Positions 44,887 to 56,100 of a stretch of DNA of 64,000 nt are shown in pieces. The translations under genes were made by a program, and so were the position numbers. How positions within the stretch are numbered: position 1 is the first letter of the stretch; each line of letters starts with the position of its first letter. The notes beneath the pieces were generated by a model, which worked only from the letters and a program-made list of their open reading frames with translations, was not told the origin of the DNA and did no database searches. This DNA comes from Lunularia cruciata (lineage: Eukaryota; Streptophyta; Marchantiopsida; Lunulariales; Lunulariaceae), in NCBI GenBank assembly GCA_948567375.1, contig OX419762.1:42265034-42329033 (forward strand), read 5' to 3'.

Positions 44887-46246
44887 CGATTGGTGCAAAT
44901 GACTTAAGTCTTCCTGAGGTTTGTCATTCTCTTTTTTGTTTGGTATGGCTGGCAGCTCTTCCCAATAGGTCAGGTTGTTCTAATTGTCCCCAGGGCAGGT
45001 TTCTCCCAAGGTTTGTATGTTGGATATTGTAACCTAAAGTTGATCTATAGCATTCAATTGTGTTTGACTGTGTTTGGCCTTGTAGCTCTAATCGTATATA
45101 GTATCGCTTCCAGTTCTCTTTTATGTTTGGGTCCGTGGGTTTGGCTCTTGGCTCAGACAGATTCCTAAAATGGCTCTGGTGAGACTTTATGAAATAACCG
45201 CAAGCAACTAATGGTGGTCAAACCCGGCTGTATTGATCACTGAACTGGGCAATCATATAGACTGGACCAAGAGCTCCTAAATGCAGCCCTTCCCTTGACA
45301 ACATCCACAATTCAGAGTACATTTATCCGTTCATGAATCATCCTCTTCAACCAGTCATACAGCTGAAAGTCAAACAAGACAAACAATTCTTCCCTATGGA
45401 GTGTCCATTCCTACTTTAACACCTGGGCAACCAAGTCATTTCAGATGAACATCCAAACTCGCCCAATCACATGCAGACAATCTTTTCAACTCCTTCTCTT
45501 TTATCAAACTGTCACTCACCGCTCAGCATTCGAAGCCTCTCCTTCTCTTCTCTTTGCCTGTCACTTCAGCATCAGACCTCCAAATCTCCTTTGAGAAAAT
45601 GGTCTCTCTATCTTCTGCCTAGCATCAGCCATTCCCCAACCTATGAGAACTGCTATGTTGTCTCCAGCTCTCTTGGCCCTCACTGTAAAGCTCAAAAATT
45701 CCTCTCTGTCTGTCTCTCGTAGTTCACTCTCAAACCTTCACAACAACTCGAGAGTTTCTCCTGGGTGTCTCCTGATCAGTCACAGTTCTTCCTTCGAAGC
45801 ACAGTCCTGGTCTTGTACAATCCTATTCTCACAAAGTTCATCTCATTCTCTCTTGACTAAACTTCTGAAACCCAAACTCCTTTCCCTCTGTCCCAGTGCA
45901 AAATCTCTCAAAATTTCCTTCACTTCTCACTTCTCTGTCCAGCTACTGTACAGCCAGGTCTCTTCCTCCAAAATTTCTCCTTTTCAGCCCTTCTCTCAAC
46001 ATCCTTCCTTTCAATTTCCTCTGCCCATACTCTCCAGCTTCTGTACAGCCAGGTCTATTGTCCAACTCAAAATTTCACGCCTCCTGTCCAAGCTAGCACT
46101 CCTTCATTCCTCTCCTTTTCCTGTCCAAATCCCTCTAGAGTTTCTTCTCTCTCTCTTCAGGCCTTTACATCCCCTGCAAAATTTCCTTCATGAACACCTT
46201 CTACCCTGAAATCTCAAGCCCCAACAGACCTGCGAAAATTGCCTTC

Positions 46247-46406
46247 ATGCACCTCCAAAAGCCTTCAGCCCTTCAAGACTCCCTTCACATTTCGAAAATT
46301 TCTGTCCTGGTCCAAAACACAGCCTCATGCATCTCCAAAAGCCTTCAGCCCTTCAAGACTCCCTTCACATTTTGAAAATTTCTGTCCTGGTCCAAAACAC
46401 AGCCCT
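46247..46406 (+). repeat. 80-bp tandem repeat, two copies
   Basis: The unit starting catgcacctccaaaagcc at 46247 recurs at 46327 almost unchanged. Its tail (tgtcctggtccaaaacacagcc) is the ancestor-like form of the following 46-bp unit, which suggests the longer array grew from it. Confidence 0.85.
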
Positions 46407-47106
46407 CACTCTTCACATTTTGAAATCCCTCTCCTGGCCCAAGCACAGCCCTGCACTCTCACATTTCGAAATTCCTCTCTTGGTCCAAGCACAGCCTGCA
46501 CTCTCACATTTCGAAATCCCTCTCCTGGTCCAAGCACAGCCCTGCACTCTCACATTTTGAAATTCCTCTCCTGGTCCAAGCACAGCCCTGCACTCTCACA
46601 TTTTGAAATTCCTCTCCTGGTCCAAGCACAGCCCTGCACTCTCACATTTCAAAATTCCTCTCCTGGTCCAAGCACAGCCCTGCACTCTCACATTTCAAAA
46701 TTCTTCTCCTGGTCCAAGCACAGCCCTGCACCCTCGCATTTCGAAATTCCTCTCCTGGTCCAAGCACAGCCCTGCACTCTCACATTTCGAAATCCCTCTC
46801 CTGGTCCAAGCACAACCCTGCACTCTCACATTTCAAAATTCCTCTCCTGGTCCAAGCACAGCCCTGCACTCTCACATTTCAAAATTCCTCTCCTGGTCCA
46901 AGCATAGCCCTGCACCCTCACATTTCGAAATTCCTCTCCTGGTCCAAGCACAGCCCTGCACTCTCACATTTCGAAATCCCTCTCCTGGTCCAAGCACAAC
47001 CCTGCACTCTCACATTTCGAAATTCCTCTCCTGGTCCAAGCACAGCCCTGCACTCTCACATTTCAAAATTCCTCTCCTGGTCCAAGCACAGCCCTGCACC
47101 CTCACA
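46383..47106 (+). repeat. 46-bp minisatellite, about 15-16 copies
   Basis: The repeated unit has a core cctctcctggtccaagcaca and then gccctgcactctcacattt plus a few bases; spacing between cores is 46 bp (for example 46565 and 46611). Copies differ by a few transitions. Because 46 is not a multiple of 3, each reading frame cycles through all three phases and all stay open, giving open stretches over 200 codons (46239-46907, 46603-47229). I take these as repeat artefacts and not proteins. Confidence 0.9.
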
Positions 47107-47640
47107 CTCCTGTCCAACTCGAAAATTCCTTCTCCTGATTGTTCCTCTGTCCAAACCCTTCAGTTCTTGAGAATTTCTCCCCCTGGACTCTCAAGCACTC
47201 CTGTCCAACTCAAAAATTCCTTCTCTTGATTGTTCCTCTGTCCAAACCCTTCAGTTCTCAAGAATTTCTCCCCTTGGACTCTCAAGCACTCCTGTACAAC
47301 TCGAAAATTCCTTCTCCTGATTGTTCCTCTGTCCAAACCCTTCAGTTCTCAAGAATTTCTCTCCCCTGCACTCTCAAGCACTCCTGTCCAAGTCGAAAAT
47401 TCCTTCTCCTGATTGTTCCTCTGTCCAAACCCTTCAGTTCTCGAGAATTTCTCCCCCTGGACTCTCAAGCACTCCTGTCCAACTCGAAAATTCCTTCTCC
47501 TGATTGTTCCTCTGTCCAAACCCTTCAGTTCTCAAGAATTTCTCTCCCCTGCACTCTCAAGCACTCCTGTCCAACTCGAAAATTCCTTCTCCTCTCTTCT
47601 CTCGAAAATTTCTGCCACTCTCTTCAAATCCCCCGCAAAC
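47107..47640 (+). repeat. 91-92 bp minisatellite, about five and a half copies
   Basis: Units start ctcctgtcca at 47107, 47198, 47289, 47381, 47472 and 47564, so the period is 91 or 92. Each holds gattgttcctctgtccaaac and a ttcagttct block. The 92-bp units carry a ctctcccctgca variant, alternating with cccctgga, as if a two-unit (183-bp) block had been duplicated. Confidence 0.9.
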
Positions 47641-50600
47641 TTCCCCCTTGAAATCTTTTTGTATTTTCTGAAAAAACCTCAGCCCTTCTCTGTCTCCGCA
47701 CTTCTCCCGACAAAACAAGGTAGCCAAACCACACCCAAGACATATCATCCTAAATCCCTGTTCGTTACAACAAACAAAAGAGAAAGAAAATTTATCACAC
47801 CAAAAGCCTCAAGGGTACACGTGGGCTATTTTCCCGACGACACCGGTGTTGTGGGGAAAGTATTCTATGGGTTGCATTGGTCCTTTTTGATGTAATAGAG
47901 AAACCGGGAGAATAGTATGTAAATGTATTTAAGAGTGCTAGTTGCAAGCACTGTTAGCTTCCTAGGTAGAAACTTGCTAATTGCTATAATAGTGGAGGTC
48001 ACTTCTGTTGGGCTATGGCAGGATTTTTGAGAGTTGACAGATGAGTAGGAAGTTTGGGCCTGAGGCTTGGAGAGGATCCGAGGCTTGAGCAGTAATGTTT
48101 CTTCAAAACTTGGGAGTTATTTTGTTATTGTAAGGAAGGAGAAAAGAAAAGAATTCAGAAACAAGGAAACAAAATTTTGTGACTACATGAACAAGAACTT
48201 TGGGAGGTTGGTGTTTGCAGGGGAATAGGACAAAAATAAAAGTCAGCTGAAACTCAAGAGGGGTGGGGCTTTGGGAAGAAAACATGAGAGAGAGAAAAAT
48301 GCAGCATCAAGAGGACAAAAGAGAGAGGAGGAGGAGTATCAAAAGGGGATTTTCTGAGAAGGGATTGAGAAGGTTTTAGGAGTGATAGAGGATTATTGAG
48401 TTCGTTGGTTTGGGAGTGACAAGATTATTGAGTTTGTTTTGAGAGTGATAGAGGATTATTGAGAAGGTTTTGCAAGTGATAGAGGATTATCAAGAAGGTT
48501 TAGTTGGGAGGACAGAAAAATGGGAAGGGAGTTTGGGATGATAGTGAATGATTGAAAGGCGCTTGTTGACAAGAGAATTAAAGTATTGAGAGAGGATTAG
48601 TGACATGGGTTTTAGTAGCAACAAGGAAAAGAAGGAGAAGGGAATCGATAGGAGCAGAGGTAGGAGTTTTGAGATATAGTGAAGAATAGTAGGAAGTAAA
48701 ACGGATATTCATTGAGGACAGGAAATAATGAAGGATTAGGAAGGAAAGGAGGGGATAGAGTATTTTGATGGGTTTTGCAGGACAAAGAAGTCTTAAAGAG
48801 GTTTTGCAGGAATTCAAAGGAAGTATCAAAAGAGTTGGGTTTGTAGAACAGAGAAGTGAAGAATGCGACAAAATCTCAAAGATTTTGCAAGACAGTGAAC
48901 TCTCAAAAGGAGTGTTGAGTTGGAAGGACGGATGATCAAAGAGTTTATCAAAAGGAGAGTTGAGTGGGAAGGAGATATGATCAAAGAGTGTTTTTTTTAA
49001 AAGATAGAGAGTATCAAAAGGGTTTTGAGTTGGAAGAGCTAAAGGTCAAGAAGGTTCTCTTGAAAGAGAGAAGGATCTTAAGGAGGGTTTTGATAGAAAA
49101 GTGAAGGAGGATATAGAGATTTTGGGAACAGGACAAGAAATATTGAAGGAGAAAATTCTGGAAAGAAGGTCTGGATGGGAAAGGAATATCAAGGAATAAG
49201 GAAGAGAGAAGGAGTTGTTTGCTGCATTTGGGTGGAGGACAAGAACTAGCAGTAGATTTTTTGGAGGGAAGAGGATGTGTTATTTGGCTATGTGTCGGAC
49301 TGTTTTAGGTGGAACTCGTACACTGACAAGAGGAGGAGGAGGAGATGGTTGTGGGGCTGTATCCTCTATGTTGTCTTGGAAGAGTTGTTTCACTAAACAT
49401 AAAATGGAGTGCTTGCAGGGAGGATTTGACCAGCTGCTAAAGGCCTGCAGAATGAGAGACTGCTGATTATTTGCTGCCGGTGATGTTTGTAATTTAAACA
49501 AGCTGGGTTGTGAGATGCAGAGGAAAGAAAGAAATGTTGAGCAGGGTTTACCTTAGTCTCAGCTGTGACACTTAGGCTTAGAAGTGCTTGACTTCCACTT
49601 GCTGGAGGGCTGCATTAGTCAAGATCAAGGACCGGCTGATTAAATTTTGTAGAATGACAGACGGACAAAATCCAAGGAGGTGTATATAGGGAGGTGTATA
49701 TAGAGTAGTTTCCAAGAGGTGGTCTAAAAACCAGTAAGTAGGATTCTGAACAAAGACAAGCAAAAAGGGATTGGAAAGGAATATGCAGAAATTGAATGTT
49801 TGAACCCAGACAACAAGTATCTTTGACGTTTCCACTTTAGTCCTTGCTTCAAAATCCGTGTATTGTTTTTTGTCCAATCAAGCTGCATAGATAAAATTGG
49901 CATCCACCTTGCCTTCAGTGCAATATAATCAAGGATGTTGGATCTTTCCACTCTTTGCAAACATCTTCCAAGCCCCACTCACTAGATCATTGTTTGTAAT
50001 TTTATCCTGTATGTTTGTATAACAATTTGAATGGCATGGCTGAGAGCCCATAGGTTCATTGGGATCCTCATTGAGACAAGAACATCAGCCATGGTCTGGT
50101 TTGATTGACACCCACTCACATATATGGCTGTTGTTGGAGGCATTTGGCATTTGTATCTCCTTACATGCTCATTGCCCTTAACATCATAAACGGGACTGAA
50201 CTACTCATCATTTTTGATTGCTTCATCATCTCATATTTTCTTCAAGCTCCTTGTGGCATCTCTATCCACCTCTCCATGAAAATCCTATCCACTTTTCTTT
50301 GGGCTCCTTGCTGCCAACATTCAATGAGTTGCTCCACAAAAGCCTTCATAGTTAGTCAGGACTTTCCCTTGAAGAGCTCATAGATCATGGCCCTACTTTT
50401 TTTCTTGTTGATGAAAGTGTGAATGATAGAAAGGAGAGGGATTAGCTAAAGGTCTGGAAAGCAAGGGAAGGAATTAAAGTGCAACAAATGGAAGGAAAAC
50501 CAAGGCTGCAGATACAGAGAGTCGGGAGTAACACATGGAGATCAGGAAATGCATGGAGAAGACACATGTCTATCAAAGAGTGAATCAAGAAAGAGTGAAT

Positions 50601-51245
50601 TTTAGGAAATAGAGATAGCGGATTCATTCAGTCAGTCAGGAACATGGGAGGGTACAGGAGGAAATATCGAACAATGAACTATCAAGAGAGAAGGGAGTTC
50701 AGTCAGGAACAGCAAGGAGAAGTTGAGGATCAAAGGAGGGCCAAACAGAAAAATTAGGAGGTAGGAGAAGAGCCTTTCAAGAAGAAAAAGAAGCAGGAAA
50801 GGAAAGCAAGCGGGAGAAGTATTTTCCAGAGAATAGAGGACGAGAAATTTGTAAGCAAGGTGAAGGGTTTTTTGAGTGTAAGGAATAAAAAATTAGTTGT
50901 AACGGGATCATTTCTTTTCTTATTGAACAGTTGCTTAGAACTTAGAAGAGGTCATTATCCTGGTCTGAAGCTACTTGGTTTCATCAATTGGAGTTGCACA
51001 TTGTGGTGCTTGATCTTTGGTGAGCAATGCATGATTCTTGGTGTTGTTGAACCAATCCAATTTTCTTTTGGTAATGAGCAACATGTGAAAGGGAATTTTG
51101 TCTTGGGTGTTTCCATTCCAATTCTTGTAGACTGAACATACCACGAACCTGGTGGCACTGGGTTGAATCTGGCCAAATAACTTGTGGCCTATAATAGAAA
51201 CCCCACCAGATCCAAAGAATACAACCCCAAATAATAATAGAGCAA
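47640..51245. other. G LTR right part, purine-rich, no recognised genes
   Basis: 47900-49250 and 50440-50900 are strongly purine-rich on the plus strand (many gaagg, gagag, ggatt runs), a mirror of the pyrimidine-rich left half. Around 48360-48500 a short motif 'gatagaggattattgag' recurs three to four times. 49700-50440 and 50900-51245 are of mixed composition. Open frames of up to about 100 codons occur but none resembles a known protein. Confidence 0.5.
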
Positions 51246-51304
51246 TCTAAGCACAAGCAGCTAGGTGCCCGGTGCACTCTCGAGACCAAACAATGCTCGT
51301 GACA
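51246..51304 (-). repeat. Terminal inverted repeat of G LTR, right arm
   Basis: Inverse partner of 44829-44886; it ends with CGTGACA at the LTR edge. Confidence 0.85.
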
Positions 51305-51308
51305 TAAG

Positions 51309-51326
51309 TGGCAACCATGCTGGGGA
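51309..51326 (+). other. Element G primer-binding site (possible tRNA-Asp type)
   Basis: TGGCAACCATGCTGGGGA starts four bases after the LTR and matches the plant Athila/Tat-type site TGGCGCCGTTGCCGGGGA at 12 or more of 18 positions. The match is partial but placed correctly. Confidence 0.5.
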
Positions 51327-51461
51327 ATCTCAAGGCTTGTGCTTAGGCGTTAGTAGCAGATTGGAGCTAAGGCAGGCGATAGAAGCAGATTAGAGCTGAG
51401 TCGTGCATTAGTAACAGATTTGAGCTAGGGAACAGATGGCACCAAAATCTTCATCTTAGCT

Positions 51462-52500
51462 ATGTCAAGGGAGCAAGAGATTTTGCTGATAGTCATAGCA
51501 GCCATGAGAGCCATGAAGGATCAAGTTGAGGAAAGAGATAGGAGGAAGCCACAATCTTCCCAAGTCACAAAGTGTCTCCGTGCAATGGTGGACCATCAAG
51601 GTGAGTTTGATGGTAAGGATGTGACTAGATACTTGGTCTATTGGAGAGAAGTTAAACTTCATGACCTTGATGAGAAGATTGCCATCGTGAGGTTCCCTAC
51701 ATTGGTGGAGGTCAAGATCAGGAAGGTGGTTGAAGGTTTAGTTGAAGAGGCTATGACATGGGAGGAGTTCTCACAGATGTTGAAGGAAGAGTTCCTATTG
51801 CAAGATGCGGATCAGGTCACTCAAGCCATGTTCTTGGACTGAGTGAACTATAGGAGCAAGGGAGTGGGGCCACAAGATCTCCTAAGGAGGTTTAATAAAA
51901 GGTTAGGTCAGTTGTCTAACTATGAAGCTAAGGCAATTAAATTACAGAGGTCCAACTATTTTTTATGAGCTGTAGATAGCCGTCTATGAGATGAGTTGGA
52001 GTATGCACTTAATTTACTTCAGCCTGATCGTCTAGGAATTGTTGAGTGGAAGAAGATTGAGGAGGCTGTTATCTGGGTGAGCTGTAGGAGGAGACATGAA
52101 AAGCTAGATGAGGAAGCGATAGCCAAGGCACCTATTTAGAGCAGCTTTGTTGAATCCAGCAGAGAGAAGGTGGAATAGCAGGCAAACAAGGTGGTCAAAG
52201 ATGGAGCAATTGATGAGATTTCACGATTGATGGAAGGGCTGAAGAATCTGACCATAAAGGTCGACCAACTGCAGAGTGGGAGTAGCACTACAGAAATAGG
52301 TGGAGAGAGGAGGCAGCCCTATGGGTGCATGTGGTGTGACAGTAAGAGTCATACCAAAAGAGAATGCTAGGAGCTATTGAAAGCATTGTGCAAATAGCTG
52401 GTGAAATTTGTTGGAGAACCAAGAATGAAGAAAATAGCATTCTACGATACCAATCCTACTGAACGGGTAACAGAGGGAGCATGAAGGCTTTGCTTGAAAG
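51462..52500 (+). pseudogene. Element G gag with CCHC knuckle, broken
   Basis: The first open piece (51462-51842, Met-Ser-Arg-Glu-Gln-Glu) starts about 135 bp after the PBS. It includes Trp-Arg-Glu-Val and Thr-Trp-Glu-Glu-Phe-Ser-Gln-Met-Leu-Lys-Glu-Glu-Phe, a retrotransposon gag helix. Stops at 51840, 51966 and 52137 interrupt it. The knuckle Cys-Met-Trp-Cys-Asp-Ser-Lys-Ser-His-Thr-Lys-Arg-Glu-Cys lies at 52326-52367 with perfect C-x2-C-x4-H-x4-C spacing and is followed at once by a stop (TAG). Confidence 0.7.
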
Positions 52501-52825
52501 TCACATGGGCAAATGGGGAGTGGGCATGGTTGTTGCTGCCTTTGAACCTAGTGTGTACAAAATAGTAAGCGAGAGGAAGAAAAGTGCAGATTTAGGTGAG
52601 GTGGAGAAGAAAAGACTTACAGAGTAGGTTCGGAGGAAATTAGGATGGGATGCACCAGTTGCAATAATGGCTATCACCACAGAGGTTGGTGCTACTTGGG
52701 ATGCAATGATTGAGGAGAAGAGGAAGGCTGATCAGCAGGCAGAAATTGAAGGGCAAGCAAAGGAGAAACAACAACGAGTGGAACCGGAGAGAAGGCAGAT
52801 CAGAAGGAAGGAGGTATAGTTTAGT

Positions 52826-53599
52826 GTGAGATCTCCAAGAAAAGGACCAGCTTGGTTAATGAGTCATGACGTAGAGATGGAGCTTGATCCTAAGGAGATT
52901 GCTAAGAAATTTTGGAAGCAAGAGATGAGAGGATTCACAAATGAAGAATTCTTTGGAAGCTTGTGGAAGGATGTGCATGATCTTATCCTGGCCAAGGCAA
53001 AGAAGAAATGGTTCTACAAGGGGGGTCCTCATACGTCCTTGGTGTATGAGGATGGAAGCGAGGCGGATGAGGAAGTTAGTACTTATGGCTTAGAGCTTCA
53101 ACAAGAAAATTCAGAAGATGATACCAAGGAAGCACATGTCTATGATGCTGCTCTTGAGGAGGAAAGACCTTGTGTGCCCTTGTCCAAAGAGGTGCAAGAT
53201 TCCTTTTGGGCAAGAAGCTGCAACAAATGTGAGATCAAGATGCAAGGTGTGAGGCATCTAGTGAGAGCATTGATCGACTCAAGGTCTGAAGTTAACCTCA
53301 TGTCAAAGGCTATCTATGAAGAAGTTCATTGGAAGAGCAACATTGACTGGAAGGTAAACTTGGTGAACAAAACCAAGAATGCCTTGTGTGGAGCTTGTTC
53401 TGATGTCAAGATTAAGATAGGGAATGTAGTAGAACCGATCAACATGTTTGTGCACGATACTTTACCTTATCCGGTCATACTAGGACAGCCTTTCATCACT
53501 CAATTTAGGATGGAAACCAAGGTCCTGAATGATGAGACTCATGTGGCAAAGGTTAGAAGTCAGAATGGGGCAAGAATAGTGCAACTCCCTTCTATTTAG
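52826..53599 (+). pseudogene. Element G aspartic protease region
   Basis: This open frame of 257 codons contains Val-Arg-Ala-Leu-Ile-Asp-Ser-Arg-Ser-Glu-Val-Asn-Leu-Met-Ser near residue 150, the retropepsin active-site region with Asp-Ser-Gly changed to Asp-Ser-Arg. Pro-Val-Ile-Leu-Gly-Gln-Pro-Phe follows near residue 215. The upstream part is a charged linker from gag. It is the longest intact frame in the element, but the catalytic triplet change argues against activity. Confidence 0.7.
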
Positions 53600-53859
53600 C
53601 CGGACAGCAATAGGAACAGGAGAGAGTTGAGAGATCCGGAAAAGCCCATTGGAAGGTGGGGTTTCCACTAGGCGCCTTGGCAGGGAAGGTAGAAGAATGA
53701 GGTGCCATATACAGTATTCCACTGCAGAAAATCAGCGAGTAGGACTGTTTTGATAGAACCTACGTTGGAGTCCAGGGAGATAGGACTGCTTGCTTTGTGC
53801 ATGTAGAGAGCACATCAAAAAATTTGTAGAAAAGGATGAGAAAGAAGGAGAAAGTTCTG

Positions 53860-55010
53860 AAATAGCAAAATGGAAGAGGGCGAGGCTATCATTGGAGTGT
53901 TGGAAGATCAAAGAGAAGGCAAGTTGATCCAGGAGGTGATTAGTGCAATAGAGAAAGAAGATTCGATGATTGAGATAGGGAAGGGACTTTATGATCCACT
54001 TTTTGAATTGGTTCATGAAGTAGAGTGCAATACCAAGTACAAATTGGTGCACAAGAAGGCTCGTCCCATTTCTGTTCCATTATCATTGGATGCATCAGAT
54101 TTGTTGTGAAGAACTAGAGAAGAACCAAGGTTGAGGAAGGTGGAAAATATCAGCCATTCTTTTACTAAGGAGACCTTGGCAGAACTTACAATTGGAGGGG
54201 ATAGATAGCTCATGGAGGTTGAGCACCAAGCATTCAAGGAGATGATTGGTAAGTGTGGAAAAGCTTTTGCTTTCAAGATTGAGGAGATTGGATGTGTGAA
54301 TCCACAGGAAATCAAACCAATGATTATATTCATAGTTCCGCATGTGCCATGGGATTTCAGACCAATACCCGTGCCAAAGGCGCTTTTGCCTCAATTGATA
54401 GACCTGTTGAAGGAAAAGGTCAGAGCCAAGATTTTGGAGCCATCAAAAGCACCGTACTCAAACCGCTGGTTAATGGTCAAAAAGAAGAACGGCAAGCTGT
54501 GATTCATATAGGATATGCAACCGCCAAACAAGGTAACAATTCAAAATTCTAGTGTAAGACCGGCTGTAGATGATTTTACTGAGGAGTTTGCAAGGAGGGT
54601 CATCTACTCTATTAGGGATTTGTAATCAAGGTATGATCAATTTCAGCTTGCTAAAAAGATATAACCACCATGCAAACCCCACTAGGCTTGATGCACATGT
54701 GCACTCTTCCGATGGGAGCTATCAACTCGGTGGCACATATGCAAAGTGCTATGAATTGTATTTTGCAGACTTTCATTCTTGATAAGACCCATCCATTCCT
54801 TGATGACATACCTATTAAGGGTAGCACAATGAGTGAGAAGGACAAGACCTTGCTGAATGGCAGTATAAGAAGGTTTGTCTTGGATCACATTCAAGATGCA
54901 GAGGCTATATTGAAGCGGCTAATAGAGGTGAGAGTGACTCTTTTTGAGGAGAAGTCAGCGTTTGGACTTGGTGAGATACTGGTTGTAGGTCATATGTGTG
55001 GTTCATATGG
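53860..55010 (+). pseudogene. Element G reverse transcriptase, broken
   Basis: 54212-54502 carries Arg-Pro-Ile-Pro-Val-Pro-Lys-Ala-Leu-Leu and Ala-Pro-Tyr-Ser-Asn-Arg-Trp with Lys-Lys-Lys-Asn-Gly-Lys-Leu, the RT fingers. Palm pieces follow in other frames (Tyr-Asp-Gln-Phe-Gln-Leu-Ala near 54640). The catalytic box Phe-Leu-Asp-Asp-Ile-Pro-Ile-Lys-Gly lies near 54810 in the 54670-55014 frame. At least three frameshifts. The Ile-Pro-Ile-Lys-Gly sequence after the box differs from the chromovirus type, so G is a distinct Ty3/gypsy lineage. Confidence 0.75.
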
Positions 55011-55099
55011 CTGAAAACCAAATCTAGAGAAAGTGGATACTATTGGGAAGACCAGGGATTGTTCCTTGGTTCAAGAGGTAAGGTGGTGCTTAGGAGCAT

Positions 55100-55575
55100 G
55101 TGTTTTCTATTGCATTTGGATACCGGATTTTGCTCATATTGCAGAGCCCCTTTACCAACTTTTGAGAAAGAGAATCAAGTTTGTTTGGAGACCATAACAT
55201 TCCATTGCTATGAAGAGGCTGAAGGAAGCACTATAGAACTCGCTGGTACTTCATCCGCTTGACAATGGTTGTGGCCTATCAATCATAGTAACAATGGATT
55301 TGAGCCCCTATGCTATTGGATGGGTTCTGGGCCAAGAAGTTGAGAATGGTAGTAGATATGCAGTAAGGTTTGGAGCAAGAATCTTCACTAAGCGGCAACG
55401 AAGGTACCCTCAAATCAAGTGGGAGTTGTGGGGTGCCAAGATAGCATTAAGGCAAGATAGGAATGCTTGATTGGTGCTTATGTCATCCTAGAAATAGATT
55501 GCTTACCTCTACTAGGGATGATCACCAATTGTGATACTCCAAATATTGTGATGTAACATTGGATAGCTTTCATTT
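55100..55575 (+). pseudogene. Element G RNase H, broken
   Basis: In mixed frames the plus strand gives a 'DLSPYAIGWVLGQE' type block near 55300 (first catalytic Asp region) and 'FTKRQRRYPQIKWELWGAK' near 55390. 'LIGAYVILEIDCLPLLGMI' lies near 55475, an unusual but clearly RNase H-like order (the Glu-to-Asp-Cys segment replaces the common 'TDHKPL'). Confidence 0.65.
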
Positions 55576-55577
55576 GA

Positions 55578-55992
55578 ATGTTTAATCCAAAGCTGAGACA
55601 TGTAGTTAGAAAGGACAATCTAGAAGTTGAAATACTATCTAGAGCAGGCTATGATGACATTGAAAGTGGCTGTAGAGTTGATACCCATGAGATAGATCAA
55701 AATCTACCCTTTAGAGAAGAATTATATTCTGATGATCTTCTTGTTGTTGAAAGATATCTTAGTTCTTTAGAGAAGAACTCAAAGTGGACCAAAGAGGCAT
55801 TTGAGAAGATTAGAAGAAAATCAGGCAAATTCTTGTTGAAGGAGGTGTATCTTTGGCAAAGGCCCAAGAACCATGATGGAATTCCATTGGGAGTGGTGGG
55901 AGATGAAGAGACAAAGCAGAAGGTACTACAAGAATTGCATGATGCAGAGGCTGGAGGTCATTGTGGAGTTCAATGTACGTATGAGCGTGTTC
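55578..55992 (+). pseudogene. Element G RNase H end and integrase zinc region, truncated
   Basis: An open frame that starts with Met-Phe-Asn-Pro-Lys-Leu-Arg-His-Val-Val-Arg-Lys-Asp-Asn (end of RNase H) and continues with about 100 codons to Glu-Leu-His-Asp-Ala-Glu-Ala-Gly-Gly-His-Cys-Gly-Val. The two His begin the integrase His-His-Cys-Cys zinc-binding module. It is cut at 55993 by the small LTR L3, so the catalytic core and the 3' LTR of G are missing here. Confidence 0.7.
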
Positions 55993-56100
55993 TGTAACAC
56001 CTATTTGTGCATGTGTGTGGTATTGTGATATTTAGCTTGGTATTACAAGTACTTAAGAGATATTATTTATATAGAGATAAAGGATGGTTCTATATTAGTC
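55993..56100 (+). mobile_element. Small LTR L3 fragment (copy c), truncated
   Basis: TGTAACACC start followed by about 100 bp matching 24823-24930. It stops after 'tatattagtc', where minus-strand element S begins. It is the only copy with intact TG at the 5' end. Confidence 0.85.

Larger units (their letters stand above)
44829..51304 (+). mobile_element. Element G 5' LTR, about 6.5 kb, with long inverted ends
   Basis: It starts TGTCGCGGGG and ends CTCGTGACA, followed four bases later by a PBS-like sequence and then gag in the same orientation. The first ~58 bp and last ~59 bp are inverted repeats of each other: ctcgagagtgcaccgggcac occurs at 44851 and, inverted, near 51265-51284. The left flank is chromovirus Ch4. 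Inside: pyrimidine-rich sequence with three minisatellite blocks (45450-47640), then purine-rich sequence (48050-49250 and 50640-50880). No second copy lies in the window, so the LTR call rests on ends, PBS and neighbouring gag. Confidence 0.6.

Noticed and set aside
46239..47895. Overlapping open frames of 222, 208, 170 and 160 codons as Ser/Leu/Pro-rich proteins
   Set aside because: They arise from C/T-rich tandem repeats open in every frame, have no stable composition or start context, and overlap each other in different phases.
48578..50383. Frames of 80-100 codons in the right part of the G LTR
   Set aside because: They lie on both strands, overlap each other, and show no domain-like pattern.
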